Assembly: GCA_026770615.1 (NCBI GenBank)
Contig: MU631429.1
Span: 110,277-123,242 of the forward strand
DNA: 12,966 nt
Direction of reading: 5' to 3'
Source: Pavlovales sp. CCMP2436
Lineage: Eukaryota > Haptophyta > Pavlovophyceae > Pavlovales
In this document: piece after piece, positions 1 to 6,990 of the stretch
How positions within the stretch are numbered: position 1 is the stretch's first letter
Layout of the letters: each line of letters opens with the position of its first letter
Translations under genes and position numbers: made by a program
The notes under the pieces: generated by a model
What the model was told of the DNA's origin: nothing
Seen by the model: the letters and a program-made list of their open reading frames with translations, nothing else
The model's database searches: none

Positions 1-92
1 TTAGTATACCAGAAAGCAGAAAATTAGTATACCAGAAAGCAGAAAGTTAGTATACCAGAAAGCAGAAAATTAGTATACCAGAAAGCAGAAAA
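1..92. repeat. Tandem repeat, 4 copies of a 23 bp unit
   Basis: Four head-to-tail copies at 1-23, 24-46, 47-69 and 70-92 of a unit that starts TTAGTATACCAGAAAGCAG and ends in an A-run. Copy 2 differs by one base at its end (G for A); otherwise the copies are identical. The array touches the window edge, so it may continue to the left. It lies downstream of the glycosyltransferase gene read on the minus strand. No function is visible. Confidence 0.95.
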
Positions 93-167
93 TTTGCCAA
101 ATATGTCAACGCACCGCACGCAGCAGCTCAGCGGGCACCAATTCTGACATCCTGAACTGTTGCGAAG

Positions 168-2456
168 TCACGGCCGGTGCGCGCCTCGTTTCCAGGCGGC
201 TCTCGGACGGCACAGCGGACATGGACAGCGCACACCCTGATTTCGCCTAAAAATAGTAACAAGAATAGTAAATGCCCGTACGCCTTCGGGCTGCAAGTCG
301 GGGGGGCGTTAAAAGAACTATCACACAAAAAACAAACAAAATGCACCTGTGCGAGTCTGCTCAGCTCCTCCATGACCGCGCGCCCCGCGCCCGCCCCGCC
401 CGCGTGGGACCGCTCGCTACCGGCGGGAGGTGCCACGTACAAGAGCAAGCGGAGCAGCGAAGCGCCGGCCGCCTTCAGCGCGCGCACCTGCGATTTTTTT
501 GTTTTAATTCATTTATAACGTTCCCCGACTTGCAGCCTGAAGGCGTACGGGCATGACATTGAATAGAAAAATTAAAATGCTTTATGGCCGGTATTTATCG
601 GATTTGACTTCATATTTTACGTATTTTTCTCGGGGCTCAAGAAAATCATGGGTACACCTCTAAGAAAATTTATAACAAAAATACAAAAATACGAAAAATA
701 CGGGCACGAAGGCGTTTTCTATAGCACCCTGGCACACCTGCGCGGAGGAGATGGCGCCGAGCCTCGCGGGAAGATCGGCGATCTGCGCTTCAGGCTGCCG
801 CACGATCGCGCTATCCCAATTGGCTGCGCCACCTTCTCTGGAAGAGTTTCTGGAAGAGAAGGGGAGCGCCGAGCTGTCCGAGACAAGTACGGGCACGCAC
901 CTGATCGAATTCGTTATGTATGAAATTAGTTATAGCTGTCCCAAATGACGACTGGCACGCACCTGATCGGGTTCGGGTTCGTTCGTTCGTTTTTTTTTTT
1001 TTTTTTTTTTTCGGGGTTAGGTTAGGTTAGGACTATGGCTGGGGCTAGGACTAGGGTAAGGGTTGGGGATAGGGACTGGGTTAGGGATGGGAGTAGGAAT
1101 CGGGATACAGAACTGGACACGAACAGGATCGTTTTTGGGGGGGGGGGGATCAGGCAAGCGGTGAGCGTACCCCATCGCGAGGCTCTCAAACAATCTCCGG
1201 CTCGTAGCGGTAATGCCGCGTGGCACCAGGCAGAAGGTAGAGTTGCGCATCGCCGCCATCGTCGCCAGGAAGGTCGCCTGCTGCGCCAGCGGGCCGTCGG
1301 CGTCCAGCTGGCTGCTGTGGATCAGCACGTCCGCACCTGGGACGTGCGCAAAGGCGACGCTGAGTTGCTCCCGCGGGTGTCTTTCCGCGGGTGCCTTCCC
1401 GCGACCCCCCGCCCGGTAGGTCTTGCTGTAGGTCTTGCCGAAGGACGCGCGTAAGTAGATGCGCGCGCCCAACCCGGCCGCCTCGCGTGCGCGCGCGAAC
1501 GCAGCGAGAAGCTGCGCCGGAGCCGCGCCGCGCTCGAACTGGCCGAGTGCCTGTTTGACGAAAAAATAAAAAAAATTGGTGGGTGTGGGGTGTATATGGT
1601 AAGGAGTTGGGTATGTGTTTGAATGAAATATGTTGGGCTGCTAATAATTTTTGGGGAGTTAACTTTGATTGGACTAATAATTATTTGATTTTAACAAATT
1701 AATTTAAATACGGCACACCTGTTCGACGAGTCTCGTCTCCTCTATAAAGTACGGTATCGTTCTCGTGCGCAACGCGGGCGCGCTGTACGCGCCGAGGCGC
1801 CTGTCGCCACCCGGTCCCTCGAAGCTGAGCGCAATGAGGCCGCTCGCGCTCTCGAGCTTGGCCCTGGACGTGCGGCCAAAAACGGACCGCAGCTTGGCCG
1901 TGGACGTGTGCAGCAGCACGTGGCAGCTTGGCGAGCGCGCAAATGCGGGAGAGGCGAGGAGGCCCTCGAGGAGCTGCCACTGCTGTTTGAGGAGGGGTGC
2001 GGCCTCACTCGGCCTGAACATCGTCAGCGCGTGCGCGGGCAGCGCAAAAACATACAGGACGGGCACGGCAGACGAGGCCGCAGCCGGCGGCAAGGCGGAC
2101 GTCTCCGGCCACGGCGTCCGGCAGGGGTGATCGGCGAAATAGCTCGCGAGCAGAAGCTCTGGGAGGAACTGCCGACGCCCGTTGCCGAATTTGAAGTCGG
2201 GCGCGGCGTCAAGCGCGGCGATGGTGCGCGCGCGCAGCTCGTCGGTGAGCGGCGGGATAGCGAGCAGCACAGCGCAGCCGCCAGCCGGCCTGCTGCCCCC
2301 CTCGACCGCCGCGTAGCTCGCTCTCGCGACGAGGCTCGAGACGGTTGCGTCATCGGGGCAGAGCAGCTCGCGGCAGCTCGCCGAGCCGGGCTCCGCCGAC
2401 ACCGCGCGCAGGCACAGCATGAACGCCAGCGCGGCGCCGCGTACAGTCCCGCACAT
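168..2456 (-). CDS. Exostosin-like (GT47-type) glycosyltransferase, spliced
   Basis: Inferred exons on the minus strand: 2456-1719 (codons 1-246), 1550-1171, 900-738, 487-347, and tentatively 290-168, giving about 474 residues before the last exon. Start: the ATG at 2456 follows an in-frame TGA at 2531-2529. Residues 8-21 form a hydrophobic segment ending VSA-EP, a likely signal peptide or type II anchor, so the product should enter the secretory pathway. Exon 2 carries FCLVPRG (about residues 352-358) and SRRLFESLAMG; exon 3 continues in phase with CVPVLVSDSSALPF, then W-DSAIV and LPARLGAISSAQ; exon 4 continues VRALKAAGASLLRLLLY. This order (FCLvPrG, R-fEal, GCiPV-vsD, LPF, W, L-Y) is the exostosin C-terminal signature, known in GT47 sugar transferases acting in ER/Golgi. 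The substrate cannot be read from the sequence. Splicing is inferred from frame and borders only. The C-terminus is uncertain: reading through intron 4 would instead end at 128. Confidence 0.8.
272..554. repeat. Inverted repeat bracketing exon 4
   Basis: The left arm 272-303 begins ATGCCCGTACGCCTTC and the right arm 523-554 is its reverse complement, with 31 of 32 bases matching. Weaker similarity continues inward: both arms are followed by a CGTTA-like, then A-rich sequence and a GCACCTG/GCAGGTG element. The 219 bp between the arms contains all of exon 4 (487-347). Confidence 0.85.
291..346 (-). other. Possible intron 4 of the exostosin-like gene (56 bp)
   Basis: The donor CACAG|GTGCAT (346) and acceptor CGACTTGCAG| (291) follow the C- and T-rich stretch CGCCCCCCCG on the minus strand. 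If spliced, the reading continues from 290 to a TGA at 170-168. If not, the exon 4 frame stays open to 128. The exostosin signature has ended by here, so homology does not decide between the two. Confidence 0.4.
488..737 (-). other. Intron 3 of the exostosin-like gene (250 bp)
   Basis: The donor is GCGCAG|GTGTGCC at 737 and the acceptor TCGCAG|GTGCGCG at 488 on the minus strand; phase 0. Both junctions contain the same 8-mer CGCAGGTG (plus-strand 735-742 and 485-492). The donor starts GTGTGCC, like intron 1. The interior is AT-rich. It contains one arm of the inverted repeat described at 272-554. Confidence 0.75.
873..969 (-). repeat. Direct duplication of the exon 3 start and its splice acceptor
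   Basis: Positions 873-907 and 935-969 are copies of one 35 bp segment, 28 of 35 identical by hand alignment, with a shared 16 bp core GGCACGCACCTGATCG. Each copy contains a GATCAG|GTGCGTGCC acceptor on the minus strand. The copy met first during transcription (935-969) would read CVPVVIWDSYN and then a TAA at 928-926. The other leads into the full exon 3. Confidence 0.85.
901..1170 (-). other. Intron 2 of the exostosin-like gene (270 bp), low complexity
   Basis: On the minus strand the donor is ATGGG|GTACGC at 1170 and the acceptor GATCAG|GTGCGTG at 901. The split glycine codon is completed by the first base of exon 3, and the GCVPV motif then reads through. On the plus strand the interior holds a 22-base T run (990-1011), three GGTTA units (1015-1031), degenerate GGGTTAGGG-like sequence to about 1112, and a 12-base G run (1137-1148). 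A diverged copy of the exon 3 start lies at 935-969. Confidence 0.75.
1551..1718 (-). other. Intron 1 of the exostosin-like gene (168 bp)
   Basis: The donor reads CAG|GTGTGCCG at 1718 and the acceptor AAACAG|GCAC at 1551 after a T-rich tract, as read on the minus strand. The intron is phase 0 and AT-rich compared with its exons. The two junctions share an 11 bp direct repeat, CGTCRAACAGG, with 10 of 11 identical (plus-strand 1718-1728 and 1550-1560). This resembles the target duplication left by an intron-generating transposon. Confidence 0.75.
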
Positions 2457-2583
2457 GTGGGCCGTCGCGGTAGCCTCTTTCGACGCTCCCCCCCCAGGCC
2501 CGCCACCGCTGCTCCCACCTCCACCACCTCACCCGACGTCAGGAAGCAGCGATCGAAAAAAAGCTGACATCCTGAATATTGCG

Positions 2584-2669
2584 ACGGTACCATCTAGAGT
2601 ACCGTGGTGAGAATCTGGCTCTCGACCCATGGAACAAAATAGCTCTCGACCCCATTTAGGGTCGAGAGC
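2584..2669. other. Two hairpins upstream of the exostosin-like gene
   Basis: ACGGTAC (2584-2590) pairs perfectly with GTACCGT (2599-2605). GCTCTCGACCC (2642-2652) pairs perfectly with GGGTCGAGAGC (2659-2669) around a 6-base loop; a further copy of GGCTCTCGACCCAT lies just before, from about 2617. A structured terminus or the remnant of a small mobile element is possible. No coding signal accompanies them. Confidence 0.7.
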
Positions 2670-3212
2670 ACTGGGCTTTCCTCATTCCTGTAGTCGCAAA
2701 AAGGGAAACGAGCCACGTAGCTTACATAGTAGCCGATTTTACTGAGATGTACGAAACTCCCTAACCGACCACCGAGAAAAAAACCAACGGTATGCCGCCT
2801 GCGCAAACCCGCTCCCGCGTTCACGCTCGAAGTGGGGCCGGTAGGCGGCGGAACGCCCGGGCGCCGGATGTCCGCGGGGTCAGCTCGTGTTATACCGTCT
2901 CTTATAATCTGTGTCAGGGCCCCCGGAGGGCACCCCGGGAGGGCCCCGCCGGAGGCGCCGCCGGAGGCCCCTTCGCCTGCGAGGATTTTTATTGGCCCTT
3001 TTAAGCCGTTTTTAAGCGCATTTTCACTACCGCGTAATCAAGGGGCTTACGCGGCAGTGAAACGTCGCGTCTTTGACGGAACAAAGGCGGGCAACAAGGG
3101 CGTGTCTCGACGACCTTGATGCCGGCCGTGGGCCATTCGACGTGCAAATGTGGCATGACTACGCTGGTAGCACAAGAAGCGCCATGTCGAAGGGTGCGTC
3201 CAGCACAGGGCC
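2670..3212. other. Non-coding stretch with GC-rich block and a 16 bp hairpin
   Basis: I see no convincing gene here. Positions 2919-2980 are a G/C-rich block of repeated GGCCCC/CCGGAGG-type words. An inverted repeat at 3022-3037 and 3047-3062 (TTTCACTACCGCGTAA against its complement, 15 of 16, 9-base loop) forms a strong hairpin. Short frames in this stretch have no recognisable motif. Confidence 0.6.
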
Positions 3213-3515
3213 GTGCATTCACGTGCGCAGGGCGCAGGTGACTCGTTCGGGAGCTTCCAGGTTGCTGACGACATCGAGGATGCCGACTTGTACGATAAGG
3301 ATATCGGCCAGCAGAAGCGTCCCCGATCAGATGTAGGTGGGTTCATCGTGCGCTTGGCGCGCTACGCGCCCGCCGTCGCGCGCGGCTGCTCACTGCTCAC
3401 ACCGGCTGCGGGCGGGCTCGGCACGCTCGGAGCGTGCAGCACGACACCCGCCGCGCTTAGCGAGCTGGACGGCTTCAACGCTAGTGAGTTAGTTTTAATT
3501 TTCAGGAGTAACTGA
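3213..3515 (+). CDS. Unrecognised possible exon, weak
   Basis: A 100-codon frame whose middle part is acidic and plausible as protein (QVADDIEDADLYDKDIGQQ, then KRPRSDVGG), followed by an Ala/Gly/Leu-rich part up to about 3480. A consensus-like donor, GTGAGT, follows at 3484, so the true coding part may end there and the last residues before the stop may be intron. No family is recognised. It lies about 85 bp before the retrotransposon insertion, so a downstream exon could have been separated by the insertion. It may also be a chance frame in GC-rich sequence. Confidence 0.25.
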   Translation: MHSRAQGAGDSFGSFQVADDIEDADLYDKDIGQQKRPRSDVGGFIVRLARYAPAVARGCSLLTPAAGGLGTLGACSTTPAALSELDGFNASELVLIFRSN

Positions 3516-3595
3516 ATAATAAGTAATAGCATGGTTTTGACCATAACTTCTGGCCAACAGCTCTTTGGCTCTGGAAATTTGAGGGTATGTTCATT

Positions 3596-3600
3596 AGGGC
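3596..3600. repeat. Target site duplication, left copy (AGGGC)
   Basis: AGGGC directly before the 5' LTR is repeated at 12071-12075 directly after the 3' LTR. A 5 bp duplication is usual for Ty1/copia integration. It shows that both LTRs belong to one insertion. Confidence 0.9.
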
Positions 3601-3845
3601 TGTCGAGGTAATCTGACACTGGTCAGATTTACCTGACTCGATCCTCCCGGACTCTCAGTCCGGGACATTCGCAGTCCGGCTAAGAAAGCAAGGAACTTGT
3701 CTTCATTAGGAAAATAAGTTCCCATGATTAAACTTGAGTCCTTTCATTCTAAATCAATCTATTATTGGATCACTCTAGCTCCCGTCGACAGCCCTCGACG
3801 GCGCTTCACTCCGGACCACTGCGCCACCGCAGGAGTACCTCAACA
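3601..3845 (+). repeat. 5' LTR (245 bp)
   Basis: Starts TGTCGAGG and ends CTCAACA; the same length and ends as 11826-12070. Two stem-loops sit in its first 65 bases: GGTAATCTGAC (3607-3617) with GTCAGATTTACC (3622-3633, one bulge), and CCCGGACT (3646-3653) with AGTCCGGG (3657-3664, perfect). An ATG at 3724 opens a frame that runs out of the LTR into gag. The promoter and transcript start cannot be placed. Confidence 0.95.
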
Positions 3846-4983
3846 CAAACGTTTGAGATCGTACGTATCTCCGGAACCTCGCAATGACCAACTCCCACGA
3901 GTTCGATCGCCGCGTTGCGCCACCGCCTCGCCAATAAGAGCACGCGTTCTCATCATGCTCAACCTCAGCCAGCCCAAGGCTGACGCGCGCGCCAAGGGCG
4001 CGACGCTCAAGAACCCCACCGACATCATGAACAAGGAGACCTTAGTCAAGGTCCTCTACCCGGCGACGCAGCGCTACATCGCGCTCTCCCGCTCTATGAA
4101 GAAGGGGCTCTCTTCAGACATCGTCGAGCTCCCAGCGGCTGGAGAATTCCTTTCCGTTCGGCTTCGGACGTCCGCAGAGTTCATCTACTACATACGGCTC
4201 CACCCCGGCGCGCTCTCGGTCAACACGGCCATCATCCCCGCGGCCGACCGCGCAGACGACAACATCGTCAACGTGCACTTGGAGACCGTCTACACCAACT
4301 CCGCCGAGATGATCGACAACCCGATCCTGGACTTGATCAAGTGCCAGATCTCCGCCCACGACCCGGACGAGATCACCTCCGGCTACCTCCCTGCCTCGCA
4401 GATCCTCAACTCCATCGAGCTCGTCAACGCCAACAAGAGTGTCGAGGCCCACGTCGGCGACCTCTACAAGTTTGCGACAGCAGTCGTCAGCATGCATGAC
4501 TCAGCGTCATCGACCTCTGGTGCTCAGATCCTCTCCGCCGTCCATCACCTCAAGCAGCTCTACGAGCCGCTCCTCGACTTGGACCCAGCGGCGTTCGAGC
4601 AGATCATCCAGCTCAGCTCGATCACGTCGACGCCCTCGCTGCACTTCCTGCTCGCCCAGACCAATCAGCTCACCCTCGACGCGTTCTCGAGGCCTGATGC
4701 GCGCGCGCGCTTCACGAATGAGCTGAGCAACTTCATCGCCCCGCAGCGCGCAGCCCGCGCACCGCCCGCTCATCCACCAAGCCGCAACGCGCTGGTCAAG
4801 ATGCAGGCGCTGGCGGCCAAGCCAGAGCTTGGAGGCGCCAAAAACTACGAGCAGATCCCCCGCAACAAGCTGTACAAGGGCGCTGCGGCCGCTACCCGTC
4901 CTCAGCTCTCATGCGAGCAGCAAGAAGACCGGCCACACAGTCGCAGACTGCTGGCAACTGGACGGCTTCCCGCCCAAGAATGA
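3724..4983 (+). pseudogene. gag-like region of the copia element
   Basis: The frame is open from an ATG inside the LTR (3724) to 4983. A better candidate start is the ATG at 3955 (MLNLSQPKADARAKG). About 320 residues follow with mixed helical character, from DIMNKETLVKVLYPATQRY to HHLKQLYEPLLDLDPAAFEQ and then FTNELSNFI, in the position of Gag, the capsid protein. The end, with KLYKGAAA, reaches the first Cys of a zinc knuckle at 4912. After 4920 the true frame shifts (about two bases lost), so the last 20 residues to 4983 are out of frame. A short ATG frame at 3884-3937 (MTNSHEF...) could be a detached N-terminus. Gag assignment rests mostly on position and the following zinc knuckle; sequence resemblance to known Gag is weak. 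Confidence 0.65.
3846..3872 (+). other. Primer-binding position, no standard tRNA match
   Basis: The bases abutting the 5' LTR should pair with the priming RNA. No TGG, the complement of a tRNA 3' CCA end, is present here. Instead there is a perfect 10 bp palindrome, CAAACGTTTG (3846-3855), followed by an imperfect palindrome, GAGATCGTACGTATCTC (3855-3871). Copia-group elements are known that prime from an internal tRNA fragment, which could apply here. Confidence 0.4.
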
Positions 4984-6244
4984 GCAGCCGATCACGGTCA
5001 ACTCTGGACAGGCCGCCGCCAAGCGCGCGGCCAACTACGCGATCCAGACGCGCGAGCCGCACGAGCACTCCGGCATGGCCACGCTCACGTCTCAGTTCAA
5101 CGAGGACCTACGCGCTCACGGCGCGTCGCTCGCGAACAACTTGCTGCGCCGCTGCTCTCTCGAGACCGACGCGCACCTGCCGCTCGAAATCAACGAGCAC
5201 TTGCCGCTCGAGGCCACCGCGCACATCTCGTCGCCCGAGACCATCGCGCACATGCCGCTCGAGACCACCGCGCACATGCCGCTCGAGGCCAACGCGCACC
5301 TGTCGCCGACCGAGGCCATTGCGCACACGCTGCTCCTGGCCAACATGCTCACGCACTCGATGCCGCTCTCGCCCAACACGCTCACGCAGTGCCTCGCCGA
5401 GGACTGCAGCAAGCAGGCGACGCGGTGCATCCTCGGGCAAGGAGACGGGCCATTCTGCGACGACAACAACTGCCACTTCAAGTAGTACCTCGTCACCCAG
5501 AAGAGCCTCTACTCGGGCAGTGCGTCGATGACCAACCCGACCGCCAAGCTCGACTCCGAGATGTATGCCGTCACACAGCGCGACGCCAATGGCGAGCCGA
5601 CCTCGTACAACTTCAACAACGACCCGCTTGACGATAACATCACCAATCGCCTGCGCGTCTCCGGCATCCTATCTGGGCAGATCAAGGACGACTCCGAGAT
5701 CTACCCGACCAAGTGCTGCGCGCCGAGCTGCATCGCTCGCGCATCCGTCAGCGTCTATCAGCGCTCGACCGGCCTGTACCAGTACACGTGCACCTTCGAG
5801 GACTGCCGTGACCAGGCCAAGTACATGTCCAACTGCAAGCGCACCGCGCGCTTCGCCACCGCCAAGCTCATCTCCATCCAAGACGGAGAGCCGCCCGAGC
5901 TTTGGCACGGTGACAAGAACAACTTCGTCTGCAAGGACTGCAACACAGTAGCTTACGGGTGCTGAGAGTGTGTGCTGGTCGGCAACGACCGTCTGCGCTG
6001 CCGCAACTGCTGCACCCTCGGCTACTTCTGCAAACCGTGCCACACGCCAAGGGCCTACTACACTGGATCCTGGCCTACGCCGCTGCCGGCGCTGCACAGC
6101 AAGCCACAGCCGCACCCAGCCGCATCGGCGCCACCACCGATTCACAAGCCGCCGCCTGAGGAGGACACGTACCTCAATGCTCAAGCCGCCGCAACCGCCT
6201 CCACCTCCACACAACACTTCGACATCGCCGCAATCGCAATCTGA
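4912..6244 (+). pseudogene. Zinc knuckle and long Cys/His-rich accessory region of gag-pol
   Basis: One frame runs from 4922 to 6244, broken only by TAG (5483-5485) and TGA (5963-5965). It begins with the remains of a CCHC knuckle: Cys at 4912, then KKTGH and ADCW with His at 4934-4936 and Cys at 4949-4951; the second Cys falls at the two-base loss. Next come seven 8-9 residue units of LETxAHMP type (5159-5332). Three Cys clusters follow: C-x4-C...C-x4-C around 5393-5480, C-x3-C...C-x4-C around 5716-5805, and C-x2-C...C-x2-C spread across the TGA at 5963 to about 6041. The tail is Pro/Ala-rich. Copia polyproteins usually go from knuckle to protease in roughly 100 residues; here the gap is over 550 codons. 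I do not recognise the Cys clusters as a named family; zinc binding is inferred. Confidence 0.6.
5159..5332 (+). repeat. Coding minisatellite, seven units of 24-27 bp
   Basis: Units begin at 5159, 5183, 5207, 5231, 5258, 5282 and 5306. Two have an extra codon. Each encodes a variant of LETTAHMP, with His conserved in all seven. It lies inside the accessory region of the copia polyprotein. Confidence 0.85.
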
Positions 6245-6333
6245 CGACGCCGCTGCCTGCACCAACAACATATCCTCCGCCATCGCCGATCACATCGCCG
6301 CAGCACTTCGCGCTCGCCAGCTCGCAGCCGCCG

Positions 6334-6678
6334 ATGCAGCCGCAATCGATCGACTCTCTGCTATTACAGATTATAAAGGTAAGTTCTAACACAAAAGTGT
6401 TAACTTCCCTATCCCAAGAGTCCACGTCGGCGCCTCCTCCGCCAAAAGAATCAGCCCAGTCGCCGCCTCTTCAGCCGATCTCCACGTCGGCGCCTCCTCC
6501 GCCAAAAGAAGCTTCCCTGACACCGCCTCTTCAGCCGATTCCCATGACGACGCTGCCTCCGTCGCAGCAACCCAAGGGCAACCTGCCCACTGTGTCGATC
6601 AGACCTTCATGGCTGACCGGCCAAGCACGCTTGCCGATCTTCACCTGCAAGCCTGCTCAGCACCTCCTCACGGCCTAG
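6334..6678 (+). pseudogene. Pro-rich linker with 60 bp tandem duplication
   Basis: The frame carrying the protease extends upstream through a Pro/Ser/Thr-rich stretch. It contains two adjacent 60 bp copies at 6421-6480 and 6481-6540, both encoding STSAPPPPKE...PPLQPI. The frame ends at TAG 6676-6678, but the same frame continues into the protease after the stop. A GTAAGT at 6379 resembles a splice donor. It is probably a flexible linker between the Gag-like part and the enzymes. Confidence 0.65.
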
Positions 6679-6990
6679 AGCGTGACCGCGGACAAGGAGG
6701 ACAAGCACTCCTCGGCGCCCATCAAGACGCACGACAAGTTTGTCTTTGACACCACACTCGACTCGGGCTGCTCCGTCAGCATGCTCATCGACGAGAGCTA
6801 GGAACTCATCACAGACCCACAGCCGACCAAGGCCTGCATCTCAGTGGCCAACCGCGCAGCTATGCAAGCTGTGCACAGCGGCCTCATCTCCGCCACGTTC
6901 ACAGACGACGTCGGCGGATACCTACGAGTTGACTTCATCGACGCGCTCTCCATGCTTGGCCTGGTCAGTCCGCTCACTGGCAGCTCAAGT
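6679..6990 (+). pseudogene. Copia aspartic protease remnant
   Basis: The core is FDTTLDSGCSVSM (from about 6745), the equivalent of the retroviral-type DSGA active site with Cys in the place of Ala. It is followed by ISVANRAAMQAVHSGLISATF and VDFIDALSMLGLV, which fit the fold downstream of the active Asp. An in-frame TAG at 6799-6801 lies ten codons after the catalytic triplet. The frame shifts near 6990 into the integrase region. In intact relatives this enzyme cuts the Gag-Pol polyprotein. Confidence 0.75.

Larger units (their letters stand above)
144..2585. repeat. Direct repeat pair at the two outer edges of the exostosin-like gene
   Basis: CTGACATCCTGAA occurs at 144-156 and again at 2564-2576, each followed after two or three bases by TTGCGA. 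The same-orientation copies lie just outside the two ends of the inferred coding region. They could be edges of a moved or duplicated segment, or chance. Confidence 0.5.

Noticed and set aside
1..92. CRISPR-like array
   Set aside because: The units are directly adjacent, with no spacers.
272..554. MITE containing the inverted repeat
   Set aside because: The interior is exon 4, which continues the exostosin signature in phase, and no target duplication is seen outside the arms.
1015..1112. True chromosome end
   Set aside because: The repeats are few and degenerate, and unique sequence with a gene lies on both sides.
1908..2567. 219-codon plus-strand ORF
   Set aside because: Antisense to exon 1 of the glycosyltransferase, Arg-rich and low in complexity.
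4114..4497. Minus-strand ORF rich in Val, Asp and Gly
   Set aside because: Shadow of the gag frame; composition is what reversed GC-biased codons give.
5108..5496. Minus-strand ORFs with repeated short units
   Set aside because: They only mirror the LETxAHMP coding minisatellite on the other strand.
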